Positions 1-6,522 of a DNA stretch of 64,000 nucleotides are shown here, one piece after another. Both the position numbers and the translations under genes were made by a program. Position 1 is the stretch's first letter, and each line of letters begins with the position of its first letter. Source of the DNA: Spirosoma taeanense (GTDB lineage: Bacteria > Bacteroidota > Bacteroidia > Cytophagales > Spirosomataceae); the NCBI RefSeq assembly GCF_013127955.1, contig NZ_CP053435.1, positions 1,116,001-1,180,000 on the forward strand, given 5' to 3'. The notes below the pieces were generated by a model. That model had not been told where the DNA came from. It was given only the letters and a program-made list of their open reading frames with translations, and did not search any database.

Positions 1-2
1 CT

Positions 3-938
3 CCGGTAGAAGTTGAACAAGCGACTAATCCGGTTTGGCCACCTAAGAGCAGGCAACAGGCTCGTAAACTGTTCCGGTACGTTCCGCCTGTGCGCGAGTA
101 TGATCAGCACCCGGTTATCGTGGCCGTCACCGAAGTGTTGCGCGTGCAGAACTATAGTTACAAGACGTTCAAGAATTACAAGCAGGCCCTCATTACGCTC
201 ATCCGGTATATCGGAAACAAGCCAATTGAGGAAGTAACAAAGGGACAATACCAGAAGTACCTGCTGTTTTTGATTGAAAAAAAAGGACTGAGCAGCGCTA
301 CGCTCAACGTACACATCAACGCCTGGAAGTTTTACCAAGAAAAGGTGCTTTTACGGGATAAGGAAGTTTACGACGTTCCGTATCCACGGCAGGCCGTCAA
401 ATTACCTACGGTTTATAGTATCGCTGAGGTAAAAGCCATTTTCAACGCTACAACCAGCTTAAAATACCGGACGTTATTCAAGCTGGTGTACGCCACTGGC
501 TTAAGACTAAGCGAGGTAGCAGCCCTTCGGTTAACCGACATCGACCGCGTTCGTCGACTCATCAATGTACGGGGCGGTAAGGGAAAGAAGGACCGCATTG
601 TTATGTTTTCCGAGAAGCTGGAAACTAATATTGATGAATACCTAAGCCGGTATAAACCGAAAACGTATTTGTTCGAAGAAGCTGAAACGAAGGAGCCGCT
701 TGCGAAGCGGGCTATTCAACAGGTCTATAGCGACGCAGTTATGCACGCCCGCATCAACAAACGGGGTGGTATTCATACGCTGCGGCATTCCTTCGCTACT
801 CATCTGCTCGAAGTCGGCACCGATATTCGGTATATTCAACAGTTGCTCGGCCACGAAAGCATTCTGACCACCATGCGCTATACGCATGTGACCGCCGACA
901 AAATCAGTGCACTCAAAAGCCCGCTGGATAACCTGTAA
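3..938 (+). CDS. Tyrosine recombinase of the cassette array (5'-partial)
   Basis: The reading frame is open to the left edge with no ATG. The first possible start inside the window is GTG at 90, so the gene very likely begins upstream. Counting from that GTG, an N-terminal SAM-like DNA-binding domain (about residues 8-90) is followed by a catalytic domain with R139 (TGLRLSEV), a Lys in GGKGKKDR, H229-x-x-R232 (HTLRHSF), H255 (LLGHES) and nucleophile Y264 (TMRYTHV), ending in SPLDNL. This is the full XerC/XerD-type active site. R139 and H229 are 90 residues apart, against 131 in IntI1 (R146, H277), so the extra IntI-specific segment is absent. It lies just before an attI-like core and attC-like sites, so I infer it recombines the cassettes. 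The gene points the same way as the array, unlike class 1 integrons. An ordinary Xer-like phage or island integrase that merely sits here is the alternative. Confidence 0.9.
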   Translation, partial: PVEVEQATNPVWPPKSRQQARKLFRYVPPVREYDQHPVIVAVTEVLRVQNYSYKTFKNYKQALITLIRYIGNKPIEEVTKGQYQKYLLFLIEKKGLSSATLNVHINAWKFYQEKVLLRDKEVYDVPYPRQAVKLPTVYSIAEVKAIFNATTSLKYRTLFKLVYATGLRLSEVAALRLTDIDRVRRLINVRGGKGKKDRIVMFSEKLETNIDEYLSRYKPKTYLFEEAETKEPLAKRAIQQVYSDAVMHARINKRGGIHTLRHSFATHLLEVGTDIRYIQQLLGHESILTTMRYTHVTADKISALKSPLDNL

Positions 939-1173
939 GATCATGCCGGCGTAGCATGGGGCGTAACTGAGACAAGCTATAGAATTGGCTTTTGATTACG
1001 TAGCCTTGCGTGTACCGCTTCATGCTGCGCCGAATGCGTCGGAGTTCACCCCGTTTAGTGATCCGATACAGTTCGTTATCGTCGCCGAAAAAATGATTGG
1101 GATAACCTTCAATATCCCAGATTCGCTGCACAACTGCCGTTAACTGATACCGTATAGTCAATCCGCTAAACAA
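913..1173 (-). CDS. Small NUMOD4-like DNA-binding protein
   Basis: Encodes up to 86 residues. The stretch WDIEGYPNHFF...YRIT..GELRRI resembles the NUMOD4-type motif (W-x-I-x-GYP-x-Y-x-V/I-S/T-x-x-G) found in phage and homing-endonuclease-associated DNA-binding proteins. The C-terminal half is very basic (RRIRRSMKRYTQGYV), which also suggests nucleic-acid binding. No ATG is available: the open frame starts at a TTG at 1173, and a GTG at 1131, just before the motif, is a better guess. The gene converges on the recombinase and overlaps its last 26 bp, and it lies between the recombinase and the attI-like site. No catalytic domain is visible. A role in recombination or regulation is only a guess from position. 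Confidence 0.45.
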   Translation of the reverse strand: MFSGLTIRYQLTAVVQRIWDIEGYPNHFFGDDNELYRITKRGELRRIRRSMKRYTQGYVIKSQFYSLSQLRPMLRRHDLTGYPAGF

Positions 1174-1244
1174 GGCTTTGCTTATTCAAGGCGAAAGATA
1201 GTTATTTGTTTCAACTCAGAGACGTGAATTTAGGTTAAAAAAAT

Positions 1245-1295
1245 GCGGAACTATAATCCGCTGATAGCCAATCTGTCATAAGCGAATAGTTCCGC
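1245..1295. repeat. 10-bp inverted repeat beside attI-like site
   Basis: The arm GCGGAACTAT (1245-1254) is repeated in perfect inverted form at 1286-1295, with a 31-nt loop and no T-run after it. It ends 8 bp before the attI-like core. It could be an accessory recombinase site or a weak transcript end; I cannot choose. Confidence 0.6.
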
Positions 1296-1302
1296 GAAAT
1301 CG

Positions 1303-1323
1303 CGTACAATACTATGTTGTACG
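1303..1323 (+). other. attI-like recombination core
   Basis: Perfect 7-bp inverted arms CGTACAA (1303-1309) and TTGTACG (1317-1323) enclose a 7-bp spacer. This is the shape of a core site bound by two tyrosine-recombinase monomers. The right arm with the preceding G reads GTTGTAC, the same box found at the junction of the two 254-bp cassettes (1570-1576). By analogy with integrons, crossover would fall after G1316, and the first cassette would begin at 1317. The role is inferred from symmetry and position next to the recombinase. Confidence 0.6.
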
Positions 1324-1570
1324 GAGATGCTCCCTACCTCCCCTTGCTTTTGTCCTATTTTTGGGCTAGCTTGTCGGCGCGGGGAAGCTCGCTTACAAAG
1401 CTCCCGACAAGCTAGCCCAAAAATGCACGGCCAACCGCTTCAGCCCATCCCCCGGACTGGATGGGTGTAAACGGACAGTCAAGCTGTCGGTCGAGCCGGT
1501 CGACGCTCGTACAACATCGTGAGGGTGTAAGCCGCTGTCGCTACGCTCCCCGGCTTCACCCTCACGGTCG
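1317..1570 (+). mobile_element. Gene-less cassette, copy 1 (254 bp)
   Basis: Runs from the crossover point of the attI-like site to that of the first attC. It is identical by eye to the next 254 bp. No open frame fits inside it. Instead it holds successive inverted repeats: 21-bp arms (1357-1377 and 1404-1424), then arms CCCATCC/GGATGGG, GACAG/CTGTC and GTCGA/TCGAC, and finally the attC stem. It may specify a structured RNA, supply a promoter or insulator, or be an empty cassette. Confidence 0.65.
1357..1424. repeat. 21-bp perfect hairpin in cassette copy 1
   Basis: Left arm 1357-1377, 26-nt loop, right arm 1404-1424, perfectly complementary over 21 bp with the core GGGCTAGCTTGTCGG. A-rich at one end and T-rich at the other, so it could terminate transcription in both directions. 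Confidence 0.85.
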
Positions 1571-1576
1571 TTGTAC
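1509..1576 (+). other. attC-like site 1
   Basis: Left box GTACAAC (1509-1515), spacer ATC, inner arm GTGAGGGTG, loop, complementary arm CACCCTCAC, spacer GGTC, right box GTTGTAC (1570-1576). The outer boxes pair perfectly and differ from the GTTGGGY type used further on. The 68-bp length and the outer-box, spacer, inner-arm layout match integron attC architecture. An additional AAGCCG/CGGCTT stem continues the hairpin. Confidence 0.7.
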
Positions 1577-1824
1577 GGAGATGCTCCCTACCTCCCCTTG
1601 CTTTTGTCCTATTTTTGGGCTAGCTTGTCGGCGCGGGGAAGCTCGCTTACAAAGCTCCCGACAAGCTAGCCCAAAAATGCACGGCCAACCGCTTCAGCCC
1701 ATCCCCCGGACTGGATGGGTGTAAACGGACAGTCAAGCTGTCGGTCGAGCCGGTCGACGCTCGTACAACATCGTGAGGGTGTAAGCCGCTGTCGCTACGC
1801 TCCCCGGCTTCACCCTCACGGTCG
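1571..1824 (+). mobile_element. Gene-less cassette, copy 2 (254 bp)
   Basis: Exact tandem copy of 1317-1570; the sequences diverge only at the right attC box, which is GTTGTAC after copy 1 and GTTGGGT after copy 2. An exact direct repeat of one whole crossover-to-crossover interval is what insertion of the same cassette twice, or unequal crossing over, would leave. The lack of any difference implies a recent event. Confidence 0.65.
1611..1678. repeat. 21-bp perfect hairpin in cassette copy 2
   Basis: Second copy of the hairpin at 1357-1424, offset by exactly 254 bp, with the same arms and loop. Confidence 0.85.
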
Positions 1825-1830
1825 TTGGGT
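1763..1830 (+). other. attC-like site 2
   Basis: Same left box (GTACAAC, 1763-1769), spacer and 9-bp inner stem as site 1, but the right box is GTTGGGT (1824-1830), the form shared by later sites. Left and right boxes are therefore no longer fully complementary. This is expected where a cassette joins a neighbour of a different attC lineage, since the right box after the crossover point belongs to the downstream cassette. Confidence 0.7.
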
Positions 1831-1865
1831 GCAAGCTAAGCCGTAAAAGTGTGTTTGTGGGCATC

Positions 1866-2020
1866 GTGTGACACACCGCCCGGCTCGTTGGGGAAGTCTG
1901 AGTTTTCATTTCCGGTGTGTCCGCGACAGCCTAAGCGCCCCAGCTAGGCTGACTTTGGCTCGTTGGGCGGCTTGGGTGTGACACCAGAAACTCTCCATTG
2001 GGCAAAATTCGGCTCATTGT
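1866..2020 (+). repeat. Phased GACA-box repeats after attC 2
   Basis: Three degenerate units with cores at 1870, 1925 and 1980 (spacing 55 and 55 bp). The first core is 46 bp after the right attC box. The unit reads roughly GACA, then CGCCCC, AAGG, TTTTGGCTTTCATTTCCG. Further weaker relatives lie near 2165 and 2204, just before the next gene. Confidence 0.6.
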
Positions 2021-2245
2021 GCGGCTCGTTTATAACAGTATAGACGCTCCTGTTAAGTAAAACGCGCAGTAAATACGGGAAAAACACCCCATCAAAAAGT
2101 TTTTCGATTAATTAGCTTTAAGCATTCTTAAACGCTGAATTTTGTGTAACAAGCAACACGTCCTGACAGGTAGGCTTTTTTGTTCGTTATGCGGGTTGTG
2201 TATGATAGAGCGAACTCCCCATTAGGCTTCTAAATTTCCTTGAAT

Positions 2246-2650
2246 ATGGACCAGATAACGGATAAGAGTCCTGGAAGTTATCAAGCTATTCTTAAAAAGA
2301 TCAAAGAACTTGATGATGAAGAGCGAGCTGATGTAGCGGTACGTCTTAAAATTATATGTTTAAGTGCATTATTTGCTATCGGATTATTACTATATCTGGC
2401 AATAATTAATGAATGGGATTTTTCTGTTTTCGTCTCAAGCGAATCAGTTACAGTATTATTTATTCCTATTTTTAGCTATTTATATACCAGTTATCAAGAT
2501 GATGTATACTCAGAGCGTAAAAGTAAACTTTTGGAAGTCATCTTAAATAATTTTGATGATTCAGAGCCTCTTAAATTATATACCTCCAGGCAGATGAATC
2601 TTGAAAAAGTAGAAGAGTTAATCGAATCAATACTTAAATCAAAGTTATGA
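2246..2650 (+). CDS. Two-span membrane protein of unknown function (cassette gene)
   Basis: Encodes 134 residues from the ATG at 2246; a TTG two codons earlier is possible. A charged N-terminus is followed by two hydrophobic stretches (about residues 34-55 and 66-82) and a charged C-terminal half. I do not recognise the family. The gene is much richer in A/T than the backbone and lies alone with the next gene between attC-like sites 2 and 3, so it is best seen as cassette cargo. It is followed one base later by the next gene, so the two are probably translated from one transcript. No promoter could be assigned with confidence; phased GACA-box repeats fill the leader. Confidence 0.7.
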   Translation: MDQITDKSPGSYQAILKKIKELDDEERADVAVRLKIICLSALFAIGLLLYLAIINEWDFSVFVSSESVTVLFIPIFSYLYTSYQDDVYSERKSKLLEVILNNFDDSEPLKLYTSRQMNLEKVEELIESILKSKL

Positions 2651-2651
2651 T

Positions 2652-3275
2652 ATGAAGACGATTAAACTCATTTTACTTGGACTGGCTGGTTTCGCAATTC
2701 CATTACTATTCTTTTTCCAGTCTAAAAAAATTTCAGATTTAAAAAAACAAGATGCCCAAGCGAAAGCAGACTCTGCTTTACGGCTTTCTATTGCCGACTC
2801 AGTAAAAAAAGAACTGGATTTTCGATTCAACCTTAAACAAAATAGAGATTCATTCAATTTGAGGCTGGCATTAGCACAAGTAGCATTCAAACAAGACGTA
2901 ATTGATCTCTACCGCAACCAGCAGGGTAGAACAGTTAACATTCGGGCTGATGTAAGTATCCCTACTCCAAAAGGGCCAGTTTCAGAAACCAATGTGCCTG
3001 GCAGCAGAGACCTCATAGATAGATTAGAAAAGTTGCAAACTACCCAAAACCTTATGGCTAATGATTTACAAAGACTTCAAGGGGGAGTTCAATCTCTATC
3101 AGCAGTCATATCGAGATTACCACCCAATCCACCCCGACAAAACAAAGTTGATTCAATCACCGCTGAAATTAATCGCTTAAACAATATTAGAGACGCTACA
3201 AAAGACCGGAGAGTTCGAAGAAGGATAGATAGCTTGATAAGTGTTCAGGTAAAGAGACTCTACTCTACTAAATAG
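2652..3275 (+). CDS. Membrane-anchored coiled-coil protein (cassette gene)
   Basis: Encodes 207 residues. One N-terminal hydrophobic segment (about residues 4-22) works as a signal anchor, followed by a long, charged, mostly helical region with heptad-like patterns, a short Pro-rich break (IPTPKGPVS, about residue 100) and a basic tail. The bulk would lie outside the inner membrane. I do not recognise the family. It starts one base after the preceding two-span membrane protein, so the two probably form a unit and may interact. Like its neighbour it is AT-rich. Its stop is followed about 95 bp later by attC-like site 3. Confidence 0.7.
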   Translation: MKTIKLILLGLAGFAIPLLFFFQSKKISDLKKQDAQAKADSALRLSIADSVKKELDFRFNLKQNRDSFNLRLALAQVAFKQDVIDLYRNQQGRTVNIRADVSIPTPKGPVSETNVPGSRDLIDRLEKLQTTQNLMANDLQRLQGGVQSLSAVISRLPPNPPRQNKVDSITAEINRLNNIRDATKDRRVRRRIDSLISVQVKRLYSTK

Positions 3276-3330
3276 CAATAAAAGACGCAACAAAAAACGT
3301 TGTGAGTTAGGTTTGCTTCATTAAAATGGG

Positions 3331-3369
3331 CTTCCGCGACAGGATGCACGCCCCGAGAGAGAGTTTGCA
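3331..3369 (+). repeat. GACA-box repeat before attC 3
   Basis: Single unit CGCGACAG..GCACGCCCC with the GACA core at 3338, 32 bp before the left attC box. The same element at the same distance precedes sites 4, 5 and 7. Confidence 0.6.
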
Positions 3370-3457
3370 GCCCAACATGGCGAGGGTGAAAAGGTCGGAA
3401 GCGGCTTTTGTTCAGTGCGTTTGTGTGGCGCTCCATCAACCCTCGCGGGCGTTGGGT
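3370..3457 (+). other. attC-like site 3
   Basis: Left box GCCCAAC (3370-3376), spacer ATG, inner arm GCGAGGGT, then GAAAAGG and a loop, CCATCA, complementary arm ACCCTCGC, spacer GGGC, right box GTTGGGT (3451-3457); 88 bp. Outer boxes pair over 6 bp and inner arms over 8 bp. The conserved GGGTGnAAAGG and CATCCATCAACCC stretches recur in sites 4, 5 and 7. No T-run follows, so it is not an ordinary terminator. Confidence 0.8.
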
Positions 3458-3489
3458 GCAAAGCCAAGTAATTGCTTGTGTGCTGGGTC

Positions 3490-3600
3490 GCGTGTGACAG
3501 GTCGCACGGCTCGATAGGCAGGTTTTTGGGCTTTCATTTCCGAGTTTCCGCTGATAGAGTGAACGCCCCAAGAAGGAAGACTTTCAAGTTTCTAATTTTA
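3490..3600 (+). repeat. Phased GACA-box repeats after attC 3
   Basis: Two units with cores at 3496 (GACA) and 3553 (GATA), 57 bp apart. The first core is 45 bp after the right attC box. Both carry the GCAC/CGCCCC and TTTCaagTTTC/TTTCATTTCCG parts of the unit. Confidence 0.6.
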
Positions 3601-3672
3601 AGGTCGTGGCCGACAGATTAAAATATTGATTGATAGTCATATCGCATTGAATTCCATATAATTATTAGTTCT

Positions 3673-4341
3673 ATGACTCGAATCATACTTAATAGGACAA
3701 TTTGTGCTGTAGTGTTGTTCTACATCCTTTGCTTAATATTGGCGGCTTACCTTAAGCTCGGCACTGCTACGCAAGACTATTATACTTTATTCAAAGATTT
3801 ATTACCAATAATATTTGCCATACCCGCTGCATATCTTGTATTCTGCTTTCAAAGAAGAAATGAATATTTGAAAGCGTTAAGAAGTGTATATTCTCTTTTA
3901 GTTCAAGTAAATACAGAATTTACTGAATACTCTTATTGTACTCAGAAATCTGACGATAAATATTACAAATTGAAATCATGTATTAGTAAGGTAATCGAAG
4001 AAATAAGAAGCGTTTATGAAAATATAGATGAAGTATTTGGCGCAAAAGAAGGTCTGTACCCATTTGAACCATTGAAAGAAATGTATCATGAAGACCTTGA
4101 AGAATTACACAACGGTGATTTTACAGAAATGACTAATCTACTTATTAGGCAAAAGCATTATAAAAAATGGAAGTTGATAAGGATTAATTTCATTGTCGAA
4201 TTAGAAAGGGCGCAAGCTGCATTCCCGATAACCAAGTATGAGAGAGATAAAATAGCACTTACTAAAAGAGTAAAATTAAAGCTTTACAAATACCGATATG
4301 CTTTTACGGGCCGAGTTCATGATGCAGCAACTTATGGGTAA
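3673..4341 (+). CDS. Two-span membrane protein with long cytoplasmic tail (cassette gene)
   Basis: Encodes 222 residues from an ATG. Two hydrophobic spans (about residues 9-29 and 41-58) are followed by about 160 charged, mostly helical residues. This layout is common among small uncharacterised membrane proteins of accessory regions. No enzymatic motif is visible and I do not recognise the family. The gene is strikingly AT-rich compared with the backbone. It is the only gene between attC-like sites 3 and 4, as expected for a single-gene cassette, and lies in the forward direction. The long leader (about 215 bp after the attC) holds two GACA-box repeats. Confidence 0.75.
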   Translation: MTRIILNRTICAVVLFYILCLILAAYLKLGTATQDYYTLFKDLLPIIFAIPAAYLVFCFQRRNEYLKALRSVYSLLVQVNTEFTEYSYCTQKSDDKYYKLKSCISKVIEEIRSVYENIDEVFGAKEGLYPFEPLKEMYHEDLEELHNGDFTEMTNLLIRQKHYKKWKLIRINFIVELERAQAAFPITKYERDKIALTKRVKLKLYKYRYAFTGRVHDAATYG

Positions 4342-4390
4342 AAGTTCGATGTATATCGAATAATACATTGTTGCTCCGCGTGTGCCGTGT

Positions 4391-4429
4391 CGCGGGCGAC
4401 AGGCAGCACGTCCCGGAGGAAGGCCGGCA
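4391..4429 (+). repeat. GACA-box repeat before attC 4
   Basis: Single unit GGGCGACAGG..GCACGTCCCGGAGG with the core at 4398, 32 bp before the left attC box. Confidence 0.6.
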
Positions 4430-4516
4430 ACCCAACTGACTGAGTGTGTAAAGGTTCAACTGACTTATATTTGGGCGCGTAGCGTCATCATCCATCAACA
4501 CTCAGGGATGTTGGGC
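4430..4516 (+). other. attC-like site 4
   Basis: Left box ACCCAAC (4430-4436), short spacer, inner arm CTGAGTGT, GTAAAGG, loop, CATCCATCA, complementary arm ACACTCAG, spacer GGAT, right box GTTGGGC (4510-4516); 87 bp. The inner 8-bp arms differ in sequence from those of sites 3 and 5 yet still pair exactly. This compensatory change supports a hairpin under selection. Confidence 0.8.
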
Positions 4517-4546
4517 GTTCGCTCAAAATTTGCTTGTTCAGCGTGT

Positions 4547-4706
4547 TTCGGGCGACACATGAAACGCCCCAGTTAAGTGGCCTTGGGCTTCCGTTCCTGG
4601 GTTCGGTGCGACGATGCTAACACCCGATGGTAGGTTTTTAGCTTTCATCTCGGAGCCTCGGCTGACAAGCCAACCGTCCCAGTAAGGTAAGTTTGGGTTT
4701 GTATGG
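4547..4706 (+). repeat. Phased GACA-box repeats after attC 4
   Basis: Three units with cores at 4554, 4610 and 4664 (spacing 56 and 54 bp). The first is 44 bp after the right attC box, and the last ends about 27 bp before the next gene. Confidence 0.6.
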
Positions 4707-4732
4707 TTACAAATTTTATCCATTTAAATACC

Positions 4733-5767
4733 ATGAAAAATAGTCTATCTACACTGTGCATCTTCCTATTCGTCGCTCTCACTCGGTTAGTTGCTCAATC
4801 TACTTCCGGCGACCCAGCCCCAGCCCCTATAGAAACCGATGTCACCGAGGAAGATGAGGAGGATAGCGAAGACACGCTCGACAAGTATTTTTTTATCGGA
4901 CACTTCGGCGGAAACATTAACTTTATAGACCGTCAATTAACTGTCAACTCTGTATACACGGATGTACAGTTCAATCCTCAGCTAAAACTTAAGAACGGCT
5001 TTGGACTAAGGTTCCCAATAAGGGTGTATTACAACAACGGAGCTGGCCCTTTACAATCTGATAACTCTAACCGACAGCGAATCATCACGGTTGATACCGT
5101 TACAGTAGCTCCAAAGGTTCGTTATTGGGATGATGAGTTTGCCTTAGTGTATAAGACTGAAAATAGAAACCTCGGATTAAACGTCCCGGTACTTCTCACT
5201 TGGAATATACAGGATAACCCGAACTGGGCTGTTACAGCAGGTTTAAATGTAGATTTTGTATGGGTAACTAACCGCCGATACGATTATCAATACGCCCCCG
5301 TATCCGCTGATACAGCAGGATTCCGGGTTGTAAATACTCGATCTCAAGTACCTATTATTCCTCCCACCGTTGTAGGCTCTGTCACCGCCACTAATGCCCC
5401 GGTGTATGGAACCAATCCTTTTCGCCCAAAGACCCCGCCAGCCCGAGAATTCAGTTTCTCACAGATATTTATTGGTTTTCAAGCCGGACTTGAACATCAA
5501 TCAACGAATTTCAATTTCTCTTTACGATATAGCCTTGGAAACGTATCAACGTTTGCACAGAGACGAGTGGATGCAAACAATGACTACAACCATATTATTC
5601 AGCTAATCTTTCTGGAGAAGAAAACAGGCATTCAGTTTTTTGGTGAAGTTCGTGCTGCTACTTTTAGGAATGATGGTTTTGCGAATGCCATTCCAGTTCC
5701 CCAATATTATTTCAGTTTGGCCAAAACAATCTATTTGGCTAAGATAAAAGAAATATTTTTCCCTTGA
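4733..5767 (+). CDS. Exported beta-rich (outer-membrane barrel-like) protein, cassette gene
   Basis: Encodes 344 residues from the ATG at 4733, which gives a clean signal peptide (basic start, hydrophobic LCIFLFVALTRLV, cleavage after VAQ). An upstream ATG at 4703 would put ten residues before it. A short acidic linker (EEDEEDSED) is followed by alternating hydrophobic and polar strands rich in Tyr, Asn and Phe, typical of an outer-membrane beta-barrel or porin-like fold, ending in IKEIFFP. I do not recognise the family. It is the only gene between attC-like sites 4 and 5, so it is most simply cassette cargo. Confidence 0.75.
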   Translation: MKNSLSTLCIFLFVALTRLVAQSTSGDPAPAPIETDVTEEDEEDSEDTLDKYFFIGHFGGNINFIDRQLTVNSVYTDVQFNPQLKLKNGFGLRFPIRVYYNNGAGPLQSDNSNRQRIITVDTVTVAPKVRYWDDEFALVYKTENRNLGLNVPVLLTWNIQDNPNWAVTAGLNVDFVWVTNRRYDYQYAPVSADTAGFRVVNTRSQVPIIPPTVVGSVTATNAPVYGTNPFRPKTPPAREFSFSQIFIGFQAGLEHQSTNFNFSLRYSLGNVSTFAQRRVDANNDYNHIIQLIFLEKKTGIQFFGEVRAATFRNDGFANAIPVPQYYFSLAKTIYLAKIKEIFFP

Positions 5768-5834
5768 CCGCCGATTATATTGGAGTTGGAAAAGCGGATT
5801 TTGCACTTTTGGGGTTTGCTTCGATGTGTCAGCG

Positions 5835-5874
5835 TTCCGGCGACAGGTTGCTCGCCCCCGAAGGCAAGCGTTCA
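5835..5874 (+). repeat. GACA-box repeat before attC 5
   Basis: Single unit CCGGCGACAGGTTGCTCGCC with the core at 5842, 33 bp before the left attC box. Confidence 0.6.
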
Positions 5875-5963
5875 GCCCAACGAAGACAGGGGTGTAAAGA
5901 TTGTAAGTGACTCGTATTCAGCTATCTTGCTTCCTCATCCATCAACCCCTGTGGGCGTTGGGT
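5875..5963 (+). other. attC-like site 5
   Basis: Left box GCCCAAC (5875-5881), spacer GAAG, inner arm ACAGGGGT, GTAAAG, loop, CATCCATCA, complementary arm ACCCCTGT, spacer GGGC, right box GTTGGGT (5957-5963); 89 bp. The 8-bp inner stem is perfect. Confidence 0.8.
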
Positions 5964-5994
5964 GCAAGTCCATAAAATGCTTCAAATGCGGGCT

Positions 5995-6153
5995 TTAGGC
6001 TGACAGGTTGCACGTCCCGGAGGTCAAGTTTTGGCTTCCATTTACGGGTTCCGGGCAATACAACAACCGCCCTAGAAGGTAAGTTTTTACGTGATTGTTC
6101 TTACGTACGGGTGACAAGCCGAGTACCTCTTCAGTTGGAGTTTGACAAGTTGG
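5995..6153 (+). repeat. Phased GACA-box repeats after attC 5
   Basis: Three units with cores near 6002, 6056 and 6113 (spacing about 54 and 57 bp). The first is 45 bp after the right attC box. The rest of this interval (6154-6328) shows no gene I can support, so it looks like a second gene-less cassette ending at the decayed site 6. Confidence 0.55.
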
Positions 6154-6328
6154 TCCGGTGTCGGAGAATAACATATAACGTAAATCAGGGGTGAGAAGCT
6201 GCTGGTCTTTATATGAGGTAAATATCTTATCCAAAGATAGGGTGAAATCCACGGAACCATATGGGAAAAATTTCGTATTGTACCATTCATCGACTTAGTA
6301 ATTTTGAGCTATCTTGTTAGTTATGTTG

Positions 6329-6365
6329 TATACGGTCGGCTGCACCTCCCAAAGGTAGTTAAACA
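6329..6365 (+). repeat. Decayed GACA-box repeat before attC 6
   Basis: GGTCGGCTGCACCTCCCAAA aligns with the pre-attC unit (GCGACAGG..GCACGCCCC) and ends just before a CAGCCCAAC left box, about 31 bp on. The GACA core itself is lost. Confidence 0.45.
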
Positions 6366-6432
6366 GCCCAACCGGAGTACGATAGTCTATTCCGGCTTCT
6401 GTGTTTGCCATCTACACCTGCGAGTGTCATGC
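6366..6432 (+). other. attC-like site 6, decayed
   Basis: The left box GCCCAAC (6366-6372) is intact. On the right, CCATCTACACCTGCGAGTG aligns with the CCATCAACCC region of good sites, at 17 of 27 positions against site 3, and the right box has become GTCATGC (6426-6432). The inner arms no longer pair. It is shorter (67 bp) than good copies. I read it as a mutated, probably inactive attC. Confidence 0.4.
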
Positions 6433-6522
6433 GCCACTTTTCTAAGCATGACTGATTTGACATCTGGACGATACTATATTAGCAAAATTATTAAAGTAGA
6501 CGAAAGTATCAAATAACAACTT

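Noticed and set aside
1461..1724. Open frame of 87 codons across the two 254-bp copies
   Set aside because: It spans the junction of the tandem repeat, crosses hairpins and an attC, and has no protein-like composition.
3370..3457. attC-like hairpins as ordinary transcription terminators
   Set aside because: No T-run follows, and conserved outer boxes, spacers and flanks recur at seven places; terminators elsewhere in the window look quite different.
4304..4576. Open frames on both strands over attC site 4
   Set aside because: They cover the attC and GACA repeats, with no recognisable protein features.
1866..6153. Phased repeats as a CRISPR array
   Set aside because: Units are degenerate with no constant repeat/spacer division, and there are no cas genes.
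5995..6290. Minus-strand open frames after attC 5
   Set aside because: They run through the GACA repeat units and have poor composition; no start signal.
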